From Pseudomonas sp. WN033 (GTDB lineage Bacteria > Pseudomonadota > Gammaproteobacteria > Pseudomonadales > Pseudomonadaceae), in NCBI GenBank assembly GCA_002287035.1, contig NSKG01000014.1:21921-85920 (forward strand): a stretch of 64,000 bases of DNA, read 5' to 3'. The notes under the pieces were generated by a model. The model saw only the letters and a list, made by a program, of their open reading frames with translations. It made no database searches and was not told the DNA's origin. The position numbers were made by a program, and so were the translations under genes. This document shows positions 57,037-64,000 of this stretch, one piece after another; the first letter of the stretch is position 1; each line of letters starts with the position of its first letter.

Positions 57037-58409
57037 GGCAGGTACTCCACATACATCTTGCGTTCCCAATCGGTGACGTAGGAACAGAACCGGGCCCACT
57101 CATCAGCCTTGAGGTCACGATAGAGCTGAGCCATATCGGCGGGCAGGGCCGTGCGGATCACTGGGTCCTGATCGAAGGCCTGAATTGCGTCACCCAGGGT
57201 TTTCGGCAGGATTCGCGCAGGGTCAGGGGCGCTGGGGATGCTGTTACTGTTGTCTGGGGCACCGGGCTCGATACGGTTTTCCAAGCCATCGCGCATGGCG
57301 GCCAGTAACAGGGCATGCGACAGATATGGGTTTACGCTGGCGTCGGGGATCTTGTATTCCAGTCGGCCGTTGGCCGAGAGCCGAACGGTACAGGTCTTGT
57401 TGTCCATACCCCAGTTGACGCAATTGGGGGCGAACAGCCCGGCATCCCAGTAGCGTTTGTAGGAGTTGACCGTCGAGGCCATGATCATCATCGAGCCGGG
57501 GGCGTGCTTGAGTACGCCACCGAGTGCATGCAGACCAGTATCGGTCAGGTGCAGGTCGCGCCGGCCAGACTCGGCCAGCACGTTCTGGTTACCGCGCCAG
57601 AGACTGAAGTTATGGTGACAGCCGTTACCCATGCTGCCAGTGGTCGGCTTGGGCATGAAGCTGGCCTGAACGCCCATCTCGCGAGCGACCTGACGGCAGA
57701 TCAGGCGATAGGTCATCATTCGGTCTGCGGTCAGTTCGCAGTCATCGAACATCCAGTTCAATTCCAGTTGCCCGGGATCCTCGTAATCACCTTCGATCAT
57801 GTCCAGCCCCATGGCGCTGGCGTATTCCATGACCTTCTTGAAGATTGGTCGCATCAGTTCCAGGTTTCCCAGATGGTAGGCCGGGCTGGCGCCTGGGCGG
57901 ACGTGTACTTCCAGATCCTTCCCCAGCCAGGACATTTCCGGCTCCAACCCGGTTTTCAGGGTCAGTCCGGTATCCTGGGTGAAACGGTTGTGGCTGTCGA
58001 TCAGCAGGCTTCGAGGGTCGGTAGCCAGGGTCTGGCCGCCAATCTCGGGGCGATGTTCAGGTTCGTACAGGCGGCAAAAGAAGGCGCCGAGTGAGCGATC
58101 CCAGGGCAGTACATTAAAGCTGCCTGCGTCGGGCATGGCAGTGAATTCGGCCGCCTGGGCGCCGCCGCCGAGCAGCACGCCTTCACGAGTGCTCTGTAGG
58201 TCGGAGATGGCTGTGCGGTGGAACTGGACACCTTTGTCCAGATTGCGCAGCAGATGCTTGGCTGGAACTACCTTGGCGATGACCCGGCCGGTCAGTGTGA
58301 CCACCTGATAGTACAGATACTCGACACCAGCATCACGAATACGCGCGGCCAGGTCTTCGGCAACTCCCGAGCTGGTGTTGTGTTCTCGATGCAGATCTAA
58401 CGCTGTCAT
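57033..58409 (-). CDS. glutamine-synthetase-like gamma-glutamyl-amine ligase
   Basis: This 458-residue GS-fold enzyme is expected to join glutamate to an amine with ATP, the first step of gamma-glutamylated amine catabolism. Conserved parts are LKTGLEPEMSWLG, DYEDPGQLELNWMF, NGCHHNFSLW, the Arg/Glu region SANGRLEYKIPDASVNPYLS and ERKMYVEYLP at the end. The N-terminus (YLYYQVVTLTGRVIAKVVP) resembles the GS-like enzymes of isopropylamine and aniline breakdown more than GlnA. AGGAGAG precedes ATG 58409, and the shared promoter/operator lies about 100 bp upstream. Confidence 0.85.
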   Translation of the reverse strand: MTALDLHREHNTSSGVAEDLAARIRDAGVEYLYYQVVTLTGRVIAKVVPAKHLLRNLDKGVQFHRTAISDLQSTREGVLLGGGAQAAEFTAMPDAGSFNVLPWDRSLGAFFCRLYEPEHRPEIGGQTLATDPRSLLIDSHNRFTQDTGLTLKTGLEPEMSWLGKDLEVHVRPGASPAYHLGNLELMRPIFKKVMEYASAMGLDMIEGDYEDPGQLELNWMFDDCELTADRMMTYRLICRQVAREMGVQASFMPKPTTGSMGNGCHHNFSLWRGNQNVLAESGRRDLHLTDTGLHALGGVLKHAPGSMMIMASTVNSYKRYWDAGLFAPNCVNWGMDNKTCTVRLSANGRLEYKIPDASVNPYLSHALLLAAMRDGLENRIEPGAPDNSNSIPSAPDPARILPKTLGDAIQAFDQDPVIRTALPADMAQLYRDLKADEWARFCSYVTDWERKMYVEYLP

Positions 58410-58510
58410 GTGAACTCTCCTTTGACGCCGGCATGGGCAAGGCGAATGCGGCGAATCATGTTGTGGGTCCTGCGCGGCTGTGAGCAGTGATACATGGCAG
58501 GAACAATTTA

Positions 58511-58539
58511 AATTTAAAATATGGGTTTATAGTTTTCAA
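58511..58539 (-). promoter_or_regulatory. promoter/operator copy A (GS-like operon)
   Basis: On the minus strand TTGAAA (58539-58534), 17 bp, TAAATT (58516-58511) forms a sigma-70-type promoter. Its spacer holds TATAAACCCATATTT. Over 30 bp (58511-58540) it matches copy B, upstream of the P450 gene, at 27 positions. Confidence 0.7.
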
Positions 58540-58630
58540 TATAAATTTCGTTTTTTGCCGATTTTCTTCTGCATAGCTGCTGTTTGGCTTGATGTGCCTT
58601 GGTTTTGGAGAAAAAGGTGGGACGCTGAGG

Positions 58631-58664
58631 AAAAAAACCGGCCCTGATGGAGCTCAGAGGCCGG
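58631..58664 (-). terminator. strong intrinsic terminator after the P450/flavodoxin/amidotransferase unit
   Basis: Read on the minus strand, CCGGCC and GGCCGG (58664-58659, 58643-58638) extended by CTGA/TCAG form the stem, followed at once by seven U residues (A-run 58631-58637 on the plus strand). It lies 23 bp past the amidotransferase stop. Confidence 0.9.
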
Positions 58665-58686
58665 CTAAGGAGAAGGAAACGGGTTT

Positions 58687-59442
58687 TTAAAAGTTTGATG
58701 TAGTAGGTTTTTCTTGTTGGTGTGGCGCATGTTCGCGGAAGAACTGTGCGGCCCAGCGGGCGACCCGCTGATTGTCGACGCACAGTTGCTGCAAGGATGT
58801 CGTCGCCTGGTCGGCGGTGGCGGCATTGATCAGGCTGCCACCATAGCGCTCGACCAGGGCGCTGACATAAGCCGGGCTGAACTCAGGATGGTACTGCACC
58901 GATAACGCCGGAAAACAGTAACCTAATACGCCGTTTGGGCAATGATCTGAGCCGCCAAGCACTTGAGCAGCGGGAGGCAGTTCGAAAACCTGGTCCTGAT
59001 GGAAGATCAGGTTGGCACCAGCTCCTGGCCCGTGCCCATTGTCCCGGTATGCTTGAGCTCCGACCCCCCAGCCCTGTTCGGCCTTGCGGGTGCGACCGCC
59101 GAAGGCGTCGGCCATTATCTGGTGACCAAAGCAGATACCGAACACTGGTTTACGTAGGGTTTTCAGCTGTTGCAGGAAGGTGATCAGCCGCTGCATCCAG
59201 TTAGCCTGCTCGTAAACACTGTGTTTGGAACCGGTCAGCAGATAGCCATCGAAGGCCTCGGGAGCTGGCAGCGGCTCTCCACGCACTACCGATACCTGGC
59301 TGAAACGGGCCTCGGGCAGGGCCGGGGACAACCACTGCTCGATCATGGTTGGGTAGGAAGCAAAGCGGGTTTGCAATTCCTCCGGTACCAAGCCGTTTTC
59401 GATAATGCATAGCTGCAAGGGGCTATTTTCGGTGTGACTCAT
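58687..59442 (-). CDS. class I glutamine amidotransferase-like gamma-glutamyl hydrolase 1
   Basis: This 251-residue protein has the class I triad: Cys in GICFGHQIMADAFGG and His-Glu in QYHPEFS. A free-standing amidotransferase domain next to a GS-like ligase is typical of gamma-glutamyl-amine pathways, where such a protein removes the gamma-glutamyl group (PuuD role) or supports the ligase (AtdA2 in aniline degradation). It follows the flavodoxin gene by 47 bp and ends the P450 operon before a strong terminator. Confidence 0.85.
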   Translation of the reverse strand: MSHTENSPLQLCIIENGLVPEELQTRFASYPTMIEQWLSPALPEARFSQVSVVRGEPLPAPEAFDGYLLTGSKHSVYEQANWMQRLITFLQQLKTLRKPVFGICFGHQIMADAFGGRTRKAEQGWGVGAQAYRDNGHGPGAGANLIFHQDQVFELPPAAQVLGGSDHCPNGVLGYCFPALSVQYHPEFSPAYVSALVERYGGSLINAATADQATTSLQQLCVDNQRVARWAAQFFREHAPHQQEKPTTSNF

Positions 59443-59489
59443 AGTAGCTCAAGCCTCTGGTAGAAAAAGACGGACGCGGCTTAACGTGG

Positions 59490-59930
59490 TCAGAGTTCCG
59501 CCAGCGTCTGCTTGAGCCAGCTCAGGGCTATCTCGCCGGGCAACTCACCGCTGGAGGCATCATGTACGCCTCGTTGACCGAATTCGCAGGCACCCAATGT
59601 GGCCAGCTTGTCGGCAATGATCTGACTTCCCCGATTGAAGGTTTCATAGAAACTGTCGCCCAGCCCGAACGTAGCAAAACGCACTCCAGTCAAGTCCGGA
59701 GCCTGGCTGTCCAGATGCTGGAAAAAGGGTTGGGCAGAATTGGGCAATTCGCCATCACCGTAGGTTGAGCAGACCACGATTAGCACGTCATCGGTGGCTA
59801 TTGTAGCCGGATCAAAGTGCGCCATGTCATGGCCGCTGGATTCAAAGTCCTGGCTCAGGGCATTGACCAGATCATCGGCGACCATTTCTGCGTTGCCGGT
59901 TTCGGTTCCGTAAATCACCAGTATCTTCAT
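59490..59930 (-). CDS. flavodoxin
   Basis: This 146-residue FMN electron carrier has the phosphate-binding loop YGTETGNAEMVADDL near the N-terminus, then STYGDGELPNSAQPF and FGLGDSFYETFN, which frame the isoalloxazine ring. It overlaps the reductase gene by 4 bp and so is made with it and the P450. It presumably carries electrons to the P450, as cindoxin does in the P450cin system. GGAGAA precedes ATG 59930; the frame continues upstream into the reductase gene. Confidence 0.93.
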   Translation of the reverse strand: MKILVIYGTETGNAEMVADDLVNALSQDFESSGHDMAHFDPATIATDDVLIVVCSTYGDGELPNSAQPFFQHLDSQAPDLTGVRFATFGLGDSFYETFNRGSQIIADKLATLGACEFGQRGVHDASSGELPGEIALSWLKQTLAEL

Positions 59931-61216
59931 GGCTGCTGTTCTCCAGTCATTATGGGGCGGGCAATCTCCAGCATGAGTGCCAGGTCGCTGATTTTTTGAC
60001 GCAGGCGGTTGGCCGGAGCCTGGGAGGTCTCCTCGGCATCCAGGCGCTTCCAACCGGCGTAATCGGTACAGTGCTGCAACAGTTCTCTGGGTAGGGCATC
60101 AAGCCCGGGTTTGCCCAGTGGTAGTTGTTCGGCGTCACTGATGATGGTGTCGGCAACTTGCCGGGAGTCGAGCCGATTGTCCGGAATGGTGCCGTGTGGG
60201 CCACGCTTGAACCAGCCGGTGCAATACAGTCCAGGTTCAAGCCGGCCGTGAGCTGGATTAGCATGCTGACCAGCCAGGTGGCGCTGACTCAAGGCTTGAC
60301 CATCATGTTCGGCAAATCCGATTGCAGTGATGATGCTGTCGGCGGCTAGCTGCAGGGTCTCGTCACGGCTGGCGCTGGCCCGAAAGCGCATACCTTGAAC
60401 CCGTCGCTCACCGTCGATCTGCTCAGGACTCCAGCCGAAGTGAAAGGCGATTGTGCGGCGCGGAGGCTGGCTGGGGTTGTGCTCAGCAAGCAAACGCAAG
60501 GCTTCGATCTTGGCCTGGGCCAGCCTGTCGTCACTGTCGCAGTGCAGATCCTTGGCCTGAATTTCAAAACGTACCTGCTGTAACTGAGCGAGTTCACGCA
60601 GCATGACCGGATCGAACTTGGCCTGATCAGGCGCGGAGCGGCCAACGATATCGATCCGCGCCAGCGGTTGGCGCTGAAAGTGGGCCAGCGTGCGGGCAGA
60701 AACCTCAGAGCCGCCGAATTCCTCTGCCGTTTTGCTGAGCAGACGCAGGACGTCGATGGCGACATTGCCGTTACCGATGATCAGGCAGCGCTGACCCAGT
60801 TCGGGTTGGAAGCCGACTTCATCCGGGTGGTCGTTGAAGCGTCGGGTCAGGCGTCCGGCACCGTAGACTCCGGGCAATTGCTCACCGGGAATCCCCAATT
60901 GGCGGTCGGCATACAGGCCCGTTGCCAAGACTACGATATCGAAGGCGGCGCGCAGTGAGGCGAGCGGCAGATGCTGGCCAACATCGAGGTTGCCAATAAA
61001 GTGAACGCCTTCACGCTCGAACAGCCGGTCGAACTGGCGAGTTACTGCTTTAGTGCCGGGGTGGTCGGGCGCCACCCCATAGCGTACCAGACCGTAGGGG
61101 ACGGGCAGGCGGTCGAGCAGACATACCTGGCTGGCTGGCCAGTGCTTGCGCAGCGCCTGAGCCAGATAGCAGCCAGAGGGGCCGCTGCCCACAATGGCAA
61201 TGCTGGGCGAGCTCAT
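59927..61216 (-). CDS. FprA/adrenodoxin-reductase-like NADPH flavoprotein
   Basis: This 429-residue reductase has an FAD loop IVGSGPSGCYLAQAL at its N-terminus, an NADP site GNGNVAIDVLRLL near residue 150, and the family tail GWFKRGPHGTIPDNRLDS. Adrenodoxin-reductase-like enzymes pass electrons from NADPH to ferredoxins or, as in the XplB and cindoxin-reductase systems, to flavodoxin domains. It is encoded between the P450 and flavodoxin genes with 4-bp overlaps on both sides, giving a complete NADPH-flavoprotein-flavodoxin-P450 chain. Confidence 0.92.
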   Translation of the reverse strand: MSSPSIAIVGSGPSGCYLAQALRKHWPASQVCLLDRLPVPYGLVRYGVAPDHPGTKAVTRQFDRLFEREGVHFIGNLDVGQHLPLASLRAAFDIVVLATGLYADRQLGIPGEQLPGVYGAGRLTRRFNDHPDEVGFQPELGQRCLIIGNGNVAIDVLRLLSKTAEEFGGSEVSARTLAHFQRQPLARIDIVGRSAPDQAKFDPVMLRELAQLQQVRFEIQAKDLHCDSDDRLAQAKIEALRLLAEHNPSQPPRRTIAFHFGWSPEQIDGERRVQGMRFRASASRDETLQLAADSIITAIGFAEHDGQALSQRHLAGQHANPAHGRLEPGLYCTGWFKRGPHGTIPDNRLDSRQVADTIISDAEQLPLGKPGLDALPRELLQHCTDYAGWKRLDAEETSQAPANRLRQKISDLALMLEIARPIMTGEQQP

Positions 61217-62433
61217 GGCTGCGATACCGGATCAAACTGAATCGGCAGGCTGATTGGGCCGGTGTTGCCGCTGTCCGGCAACCATTCGGGGGTTCCCTTG
61301 TAGCGAGGATTCTTCATTCGTTGCGCCAGCAGCGCCAGGGCCACGGTCATGTCGCCGCGGGCAATGAAGTGGCCGATGCAATGGTGAGCGCCGGCACCAA
61401 AACCGAAGTGCGGGCAACGCTTGGCAGTGATGTCGAACTCGGGATTATTGAATGCTCGTGGGTCGGTGCCTGCAGCCTGGCTGAACAGATGCACGGTGGT
61501 ACCCTGTTTGATTTCCAGGCCCTGATAACTGAAATCCTCCAGAGCCTCTCGGGTTACCCAGGTTACGGTCGGGCGTATCCGCATGACTTCTTCGACCGCC
61601 GCCCGGGCCAGTTCGGGATCATCGCCTAGCAAACGCCATTGTTCGGGGTGCTGGATGAAGGTATCCATGGCCAGTGCGATCTGGTTGCGGGTGGTATCGA
61701 TGCCGCCGAAGATAGCTAGCACGATCATGTCGTACAGCTCCTGATCGCTGAGCGCATTTTTATCTTCCTCATTGGCACGTACCAGGCTGCTGAGAAAGTC
61801 CTCGCCCAGGCCTTGGTGCTTGAGGTTGGCTACCGCCTGTTCGGCATAACCAAAAAGGCGGTCAGTGGCGGCGTTGATAATGGCTTCGTCACGCTTGAAG
61901 GTCACTCCTAGCGCCAGGCCCATATCCGAGGCAAGCTTGGCCAGAGCCTTCCATTCACTACGTGGTAGTCCGAGCAGGGTGCAGATGACCTGGGTGGCGT
62001 AGGGCTCCGAGAACTGTGAAACGAACTCACATTGACCGTCGGCTATGAAGTCGCCGATCAGCTCGTTGGCGATTTCCTGAAATGCTGGGGTCAGGGCCTT
62101 GACCAGTTTTGGAGAAAAGGCCGGGTTGGCCAGACGCCGCAGGCGCGAATGATCGGCACCTTCCTTGCTCAACAGCATGCGCATCCACCAGTCGGAAAAG
62201 CTGCCGGTGGCGTTATTGTGAGCAGGCCAAGCATAACTGCCCTGGCGCAGACGTTGGTCGCGTAGCAGCTTGTTAACCTCGTCATAGCGCAGTACTGCAA
62301 TGCCGTAGGGTGTGCGGGCGTACCAGCTCTTTTCCCGAGCGGCCAGTACCTCAGGCGAACGCATAGAGAATGCCGGGTTGGTCACATCCAGATAGGGTGC
62401 ATCATCGGTTGACGACGGGGTAGCGGTAGACAT
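61213..62433 (-). CDS. cytochrome P450
   Basis: This 406-residue soluble bacterial P450 has the haem-binding loop FGFGAGAHHCIGHFIAR (Cys ligand), the K-helix Glu-x-x-Arg in EEVMRIRP and an I-helix IFGGIDTTRNQ with the acid-alcohol pair DT. All key elements are present and the length is normal. GGAGGTG lies before ATG 62433. It is the first gene of the oxidase operon. Given its neighbours, it probably hydroxylates or dealkylates an amine, perhaps opening a cyclic one; the family subgroup cannot be assigned by eye. Confidence 0.93.
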   Translation of the reverse strand: MSTATPSSTDDAPYLDVTNPAFSMRSPEVLAAREKSWYARTPYGIAVLRYDEVNKLLRDQRLRQGSYAWPAHNNATGSFSDWWMRMLLSKEGADHSRLRRLANPAFSPKLVKALTPAFQEIANELIGDFIADGQCEFVSQFSEPYATQVICTLLGLPRSEWKALAKLASDMGLALGVTFKRDEAIINAATDRLFGYAEQAVANLKHQGLGEDFLSSLVRANEEDKNALSDQELYDMIVLAIFGGIDTTRNQIALAMDTFIQHPEQWRLLGDDPELARAAVEEVMRIRPTVTWVTREALEDFSYQGLEIKQGTTVHLFSQAAGTDPRAFNNPEFDITAKRCPHFGFGAGAHHCIGHFIARGDMTVALALLAQRMKNPRYKGTPEWLPDSGNTGPISLPIQFDPVSQP

Positions 62434-62533
62434 TCAACACCTCCGTTAACGGGTTCAGCCTGGTTGTTTGGTATGGCTGACCGTAGGTTTAGGGGTGGTG
62501 CCGAGGCTGGTTCAGGCACCAGAAAGTGATTTC

Positions 62534-62562
62534 AATTTAAAATATGGTTTTATATCTTTCAA
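62534..62562 (-). promoter_or_regulatory. promoter/operator copy B (P450 operon)
   Basis: On the minus strand TTGAAA (62562-62557), 17 bp, TAAATT (62539-62534), with TATAAAACCATATTTTA across the spacer, 101 bp before the P450 start. It is nearly identical to copy A. Confidence 0.7.
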
Positions 62563-62664
62563 TAGTTGTTTTGCTTTTTACATGGATTTTTGCGGCTTTT
62601 TACCAAGACAGAGGCAGCGACCGGCTGGAGTCTGTTAAGAAATGCGCGTCGCTATTGGCATGGC

Positions 62665-62693
62665 TTGAAATATAAGATATGGTTTCATAAGTT
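62665..62693 (+). promoter_or_regulatory. promoter/operator copy C (amidotransferase-dehydrogenase operon)
   Basis: TTGAAA (62665-62670), 17 bp, TAAGTT (62688-62693) faces the divergent genes. Its spacer contains, on the opposite strand, TATGAAACCATATCTTATA, which matches the copy A/B element. It starts 52 bp before the amidotransferase ATG. Confidence 0.65.
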
Positions 62694-62716
62694 TTATTCG
62701 ATGCCGGAGCCGTTCC

Positions 62717-63400
62717 ATGAAAACTTCTCGTGCTGTAGCCATTCTCCACGCCCCCGGTGACGTTGCCGGGACGCTTCCCGAGCTGTTGGCTGAGCAGGGA
62801 ATTGATCTGGAACTGCTCCAGGTCACTGATCCATTGCCGGCCCCGGAAACCCTCGATTTGCTGCTGGTGCTGGGCAGTCCTGAGTCGGCTTACGATCAGA
62901 GTTTGCCTTGGCTTGCTGCAGAACTGGCCTGGTTGAAACGGGTCCAGGGATACGGAGTGCCTACCCTAGGGATCTGTTTTGGTAGTCAGATTCTAGCCCG
63001 GGCTCTGGGCGGGCAAGCTGTGCGCAATCGCCAAGCTGAGATCGGCTGGACTCCTTTGCAGTGTCTGGTCCGCGACGAGTGGCAACATCCTGGACCATGG
63101 CTGAATTTTCACTTCGATACCTTCCGGCTGCCGGCGACCGCCAGCTTGCTGGCTGAAACCGATCTGGCCCCGCAGGCGTTCCGCCAGGGACGGGCGCTGG
63201 GTGTGCAGTTCCACCCGGAAATCACTGTGTCGATGTTCGATACCTGGACCAATTACTGGCGAAGTAGTCCGCAAGGCCAGCAGTTTCTCGCCACCGCCGG
63301 TGATCTGCCCGAGCGCATGCGGGCCGAAATCGGTCTACGTGCGGCGGACAATAAGGACAACTGTCGGCGCCTGCTGGCGGACTTTCTTGAGCGTTTCTAA
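62717..63400 (+). CDS. class I glutamine amidotransferase-like gamma-glutamyl hydrolase 2
   Basis: This 227-residue protein has the nucleophile Cys in GICFGSQILARALGG and the His-Glu pair in QFHPEITVSMF. It resembles GMP-synthase-like amidotransferase domains acting alone. It is distinct from the copy at 58687 and pairs with the PuuC-like dehydrogenase 30 bp downstream, so it is a good candidate for the last, hydrolytic step of a gamma-glutamyl route. It is transcribed divergently from the P450 operon. Confidence 0.85.
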   Translation: MKTSRAVAILHAPGDVAGTLPELLAEQGIDLELLQVTDPLPAPETLDLLLVLGSPESAYDQSLPWLAAELAWLKRVQGYGVPTLGICFGSQILARALGGQAVRNRQAEIGWTPLQCLVRDEWQHPGPWLNFHFDTFRLPATASLLAETDLAPQAFRQGRALGVQFHPEITVSMFDTWTNYWRSSPQGQQFLATAGDLPERMRAEIGLRAADNKDNCRRLLADFLERF

Positions 63401-63430
63401 CGCCTTAACCACTCCTCAGAGGTTGACTGC

Positions 63431-64000
63431 ATGACCGGCATTACTCGTGAAACCTGGGAACAACGGGCCCGTGCCTGGCAGATCCAAGGTCAGGCTTTCA
63501 TCAATGGTCAGTATCAGAGCGCTGTCGGTGGCGAAACCTTCGACTGCCTCAGCCCGATCGACGGCCGAGTGCTGGCGCAGATCGCCAGCTGTGGCCAGAG
63601 CGATGCCGATCTGGCGGTGGCCAATGCCCGCGCCACCTTTGATTCCGGGGTCTGGTCACGCCTGGCGCCAGCCAAACGCAAAGAAATCATGATCCGCTTT
63701 GCCGAACTGATCGAGCAGCATGGTGAAGAGCTGGCCCTGCTGGAAACCCTGGACATGGGCAAACCGATCAGCGACGCCCTGGCAGTGGACATCCCCGGCG
63801 CAGCGCGGGCGATCCGCTGGAGTGGCGAGGCGATCGACAAGATCTACGACGAAGTGGCGGCCACCGCCCACGATGAACTCGGGCTGGTCACCCGCGAGCC
63901 GGTCGGCGTGGTCGCCGCCATCGTGCCGTGGAACTTCCCGCTGCTGATGGCCTGCTGGAAACTCGGCCCGGCCCTGGCTACCGGCAACTCGGTGGTGCTC
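63431..64000 (+). CDS. aldehyde dehydrogenase, PuuC-like (N-terminal part, cut by window end)
   Basis: The first 190 residues of an NAD(P)-dependent aldehyde dehydrogenase run off the right edge in one open frame. The start MTGITRETWEQRARAWQ is followed by AFINGQYQ, the substrate-channel segment LETLDMGKPISDAL, IRWSGEAIDKIYDEV and the cofactor-site region VVAAIVPWNFPLLMACWK. The last segment is typical of PuuC/KauB enzymes that oxidise gamma-glutamyl-aminobutyraldehyde and related amino aldehydes. The catalytic Cys and Glu lie outside the window. AGAGG precedes ATG 63431. Confidence 0.88.
   Translation, partial: MTGITRETWEQRARAWQIQGQAFINGQYQSAVGGETFDCLSPIDGRVLAQIASCGQSDADLAVANARATFDSGVWSRLAPAKRKEIMIRFAELIEQHGEELALLETLDMGKPISDALAVDIPGAARAIRWSGEAIDKIYDEVAATAHDELGLVTREPVGVVAAIVPWNFPLLMACWKLGPALATGNSVVL

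Noticed and set aside
1..64000. tRNA, rRNA, insertion sequences, integrases, toxin-antitoxin or restriction genes
   Set aside because: I looked for their usual motifs and flanking repeats by eye and found none; a covariance-model scan would be decisive for RNA genes.

Overview
The window looks like chromosomal DNA of a gammaproteobacterium of the order Pseudomonadales, most likely Pseudomonas in the wide sense (for example a Halopseudomonas or Stutzerimonas relative). The reasons are high G+C, a recC-recB-recD gene order, an SdsA1-type alkylsulfatase, TorF-type porin and BCCT carrier genes, and above all an MvaT/MvaU-type small protein, a family confined to pseudomonads. I saw no prophage backbone, integrase, transposase, rRNA, tRNA or CRISPR array.

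Layout. 1-13.6 kb: end of a NitT/TauT-like binding protein, a TetR regulator, a small outer-membrane barrel, a carrier/Tat-exported aldo-keto reductase pair, a repeat-bearing gap, the alkylsulfatase, the carboxy(nor)spermidine genes (nspC plus dehydrogenase), a lipoprotein with four VOC domains, a gamma-glutamyl-polyamine synthetase-like enzyme and an OmpA-like protein with a duplicated domain. 13.7-24.4 kb: recCBD, then a Nudix hydrolase and an unknown gene. 24.4-25.9 kb: three tandem small heat-shock genes behind a sigma-32-like promoter. 26.2-39.8 kb: a 3,849-residue inverse autotransporter with a beta-helix passenger, followed closely by three tail-collar (MdpB-like) genes and a GNAT gene. 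39.8-43.6 kb, opposite strand: gamma-glutamyltranspeptidase lipoprotein, amidoligase, class I amidotransferase and a DUF6916-like gene. 43.6-53.3 kb: a 61-residue MvaU-like protein lacking its DNA-binding half, a BCCT carrier, an exonuclease plus cNMP/CBS/DUF294 protein, an overlapping sirtuin/GNAT/flavin amine oxidase set, and two carriers.

53.8-64.0 kb is the most interesting block. A cytochrome P450, an adrenodoxin-reductase-like flavoprotein and a flavodoxin overlap by 4 bp each and are followed by an amidotransferase and a strong terminator. Next on the same strand come a glutamine-synthetase-like ligase, a solute-binding fold without signal peptide, a TorF porin, a GntR regulator and a soluble Cache protein. 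A second amidotransferase and a PuuC-like aldehyde dehydrogenase (cut by the window end) diverge from the P450. The three transcription units share one promoter/operator design (TTGAAA, 17 bp, TAAATT or TAAGTT, with a common A/T-rich element in the spacer). I infer a co-regulated route that oxidises an amine with the P450 and carries the product through gamma-glutamyl intermediates, as the Puu pathway does for putrescine. The substrate cannot be read from sequence.

Gamma-glutamyl and polyamine chemistry recurs across the window: two GS-type ligases, one amidoligase, three class I amidotransferases, a gamma-glutamyltranspeptidase, the carboxynorspermidine pair and a flavin amine oxidase whose sequence order is circularly permuted.
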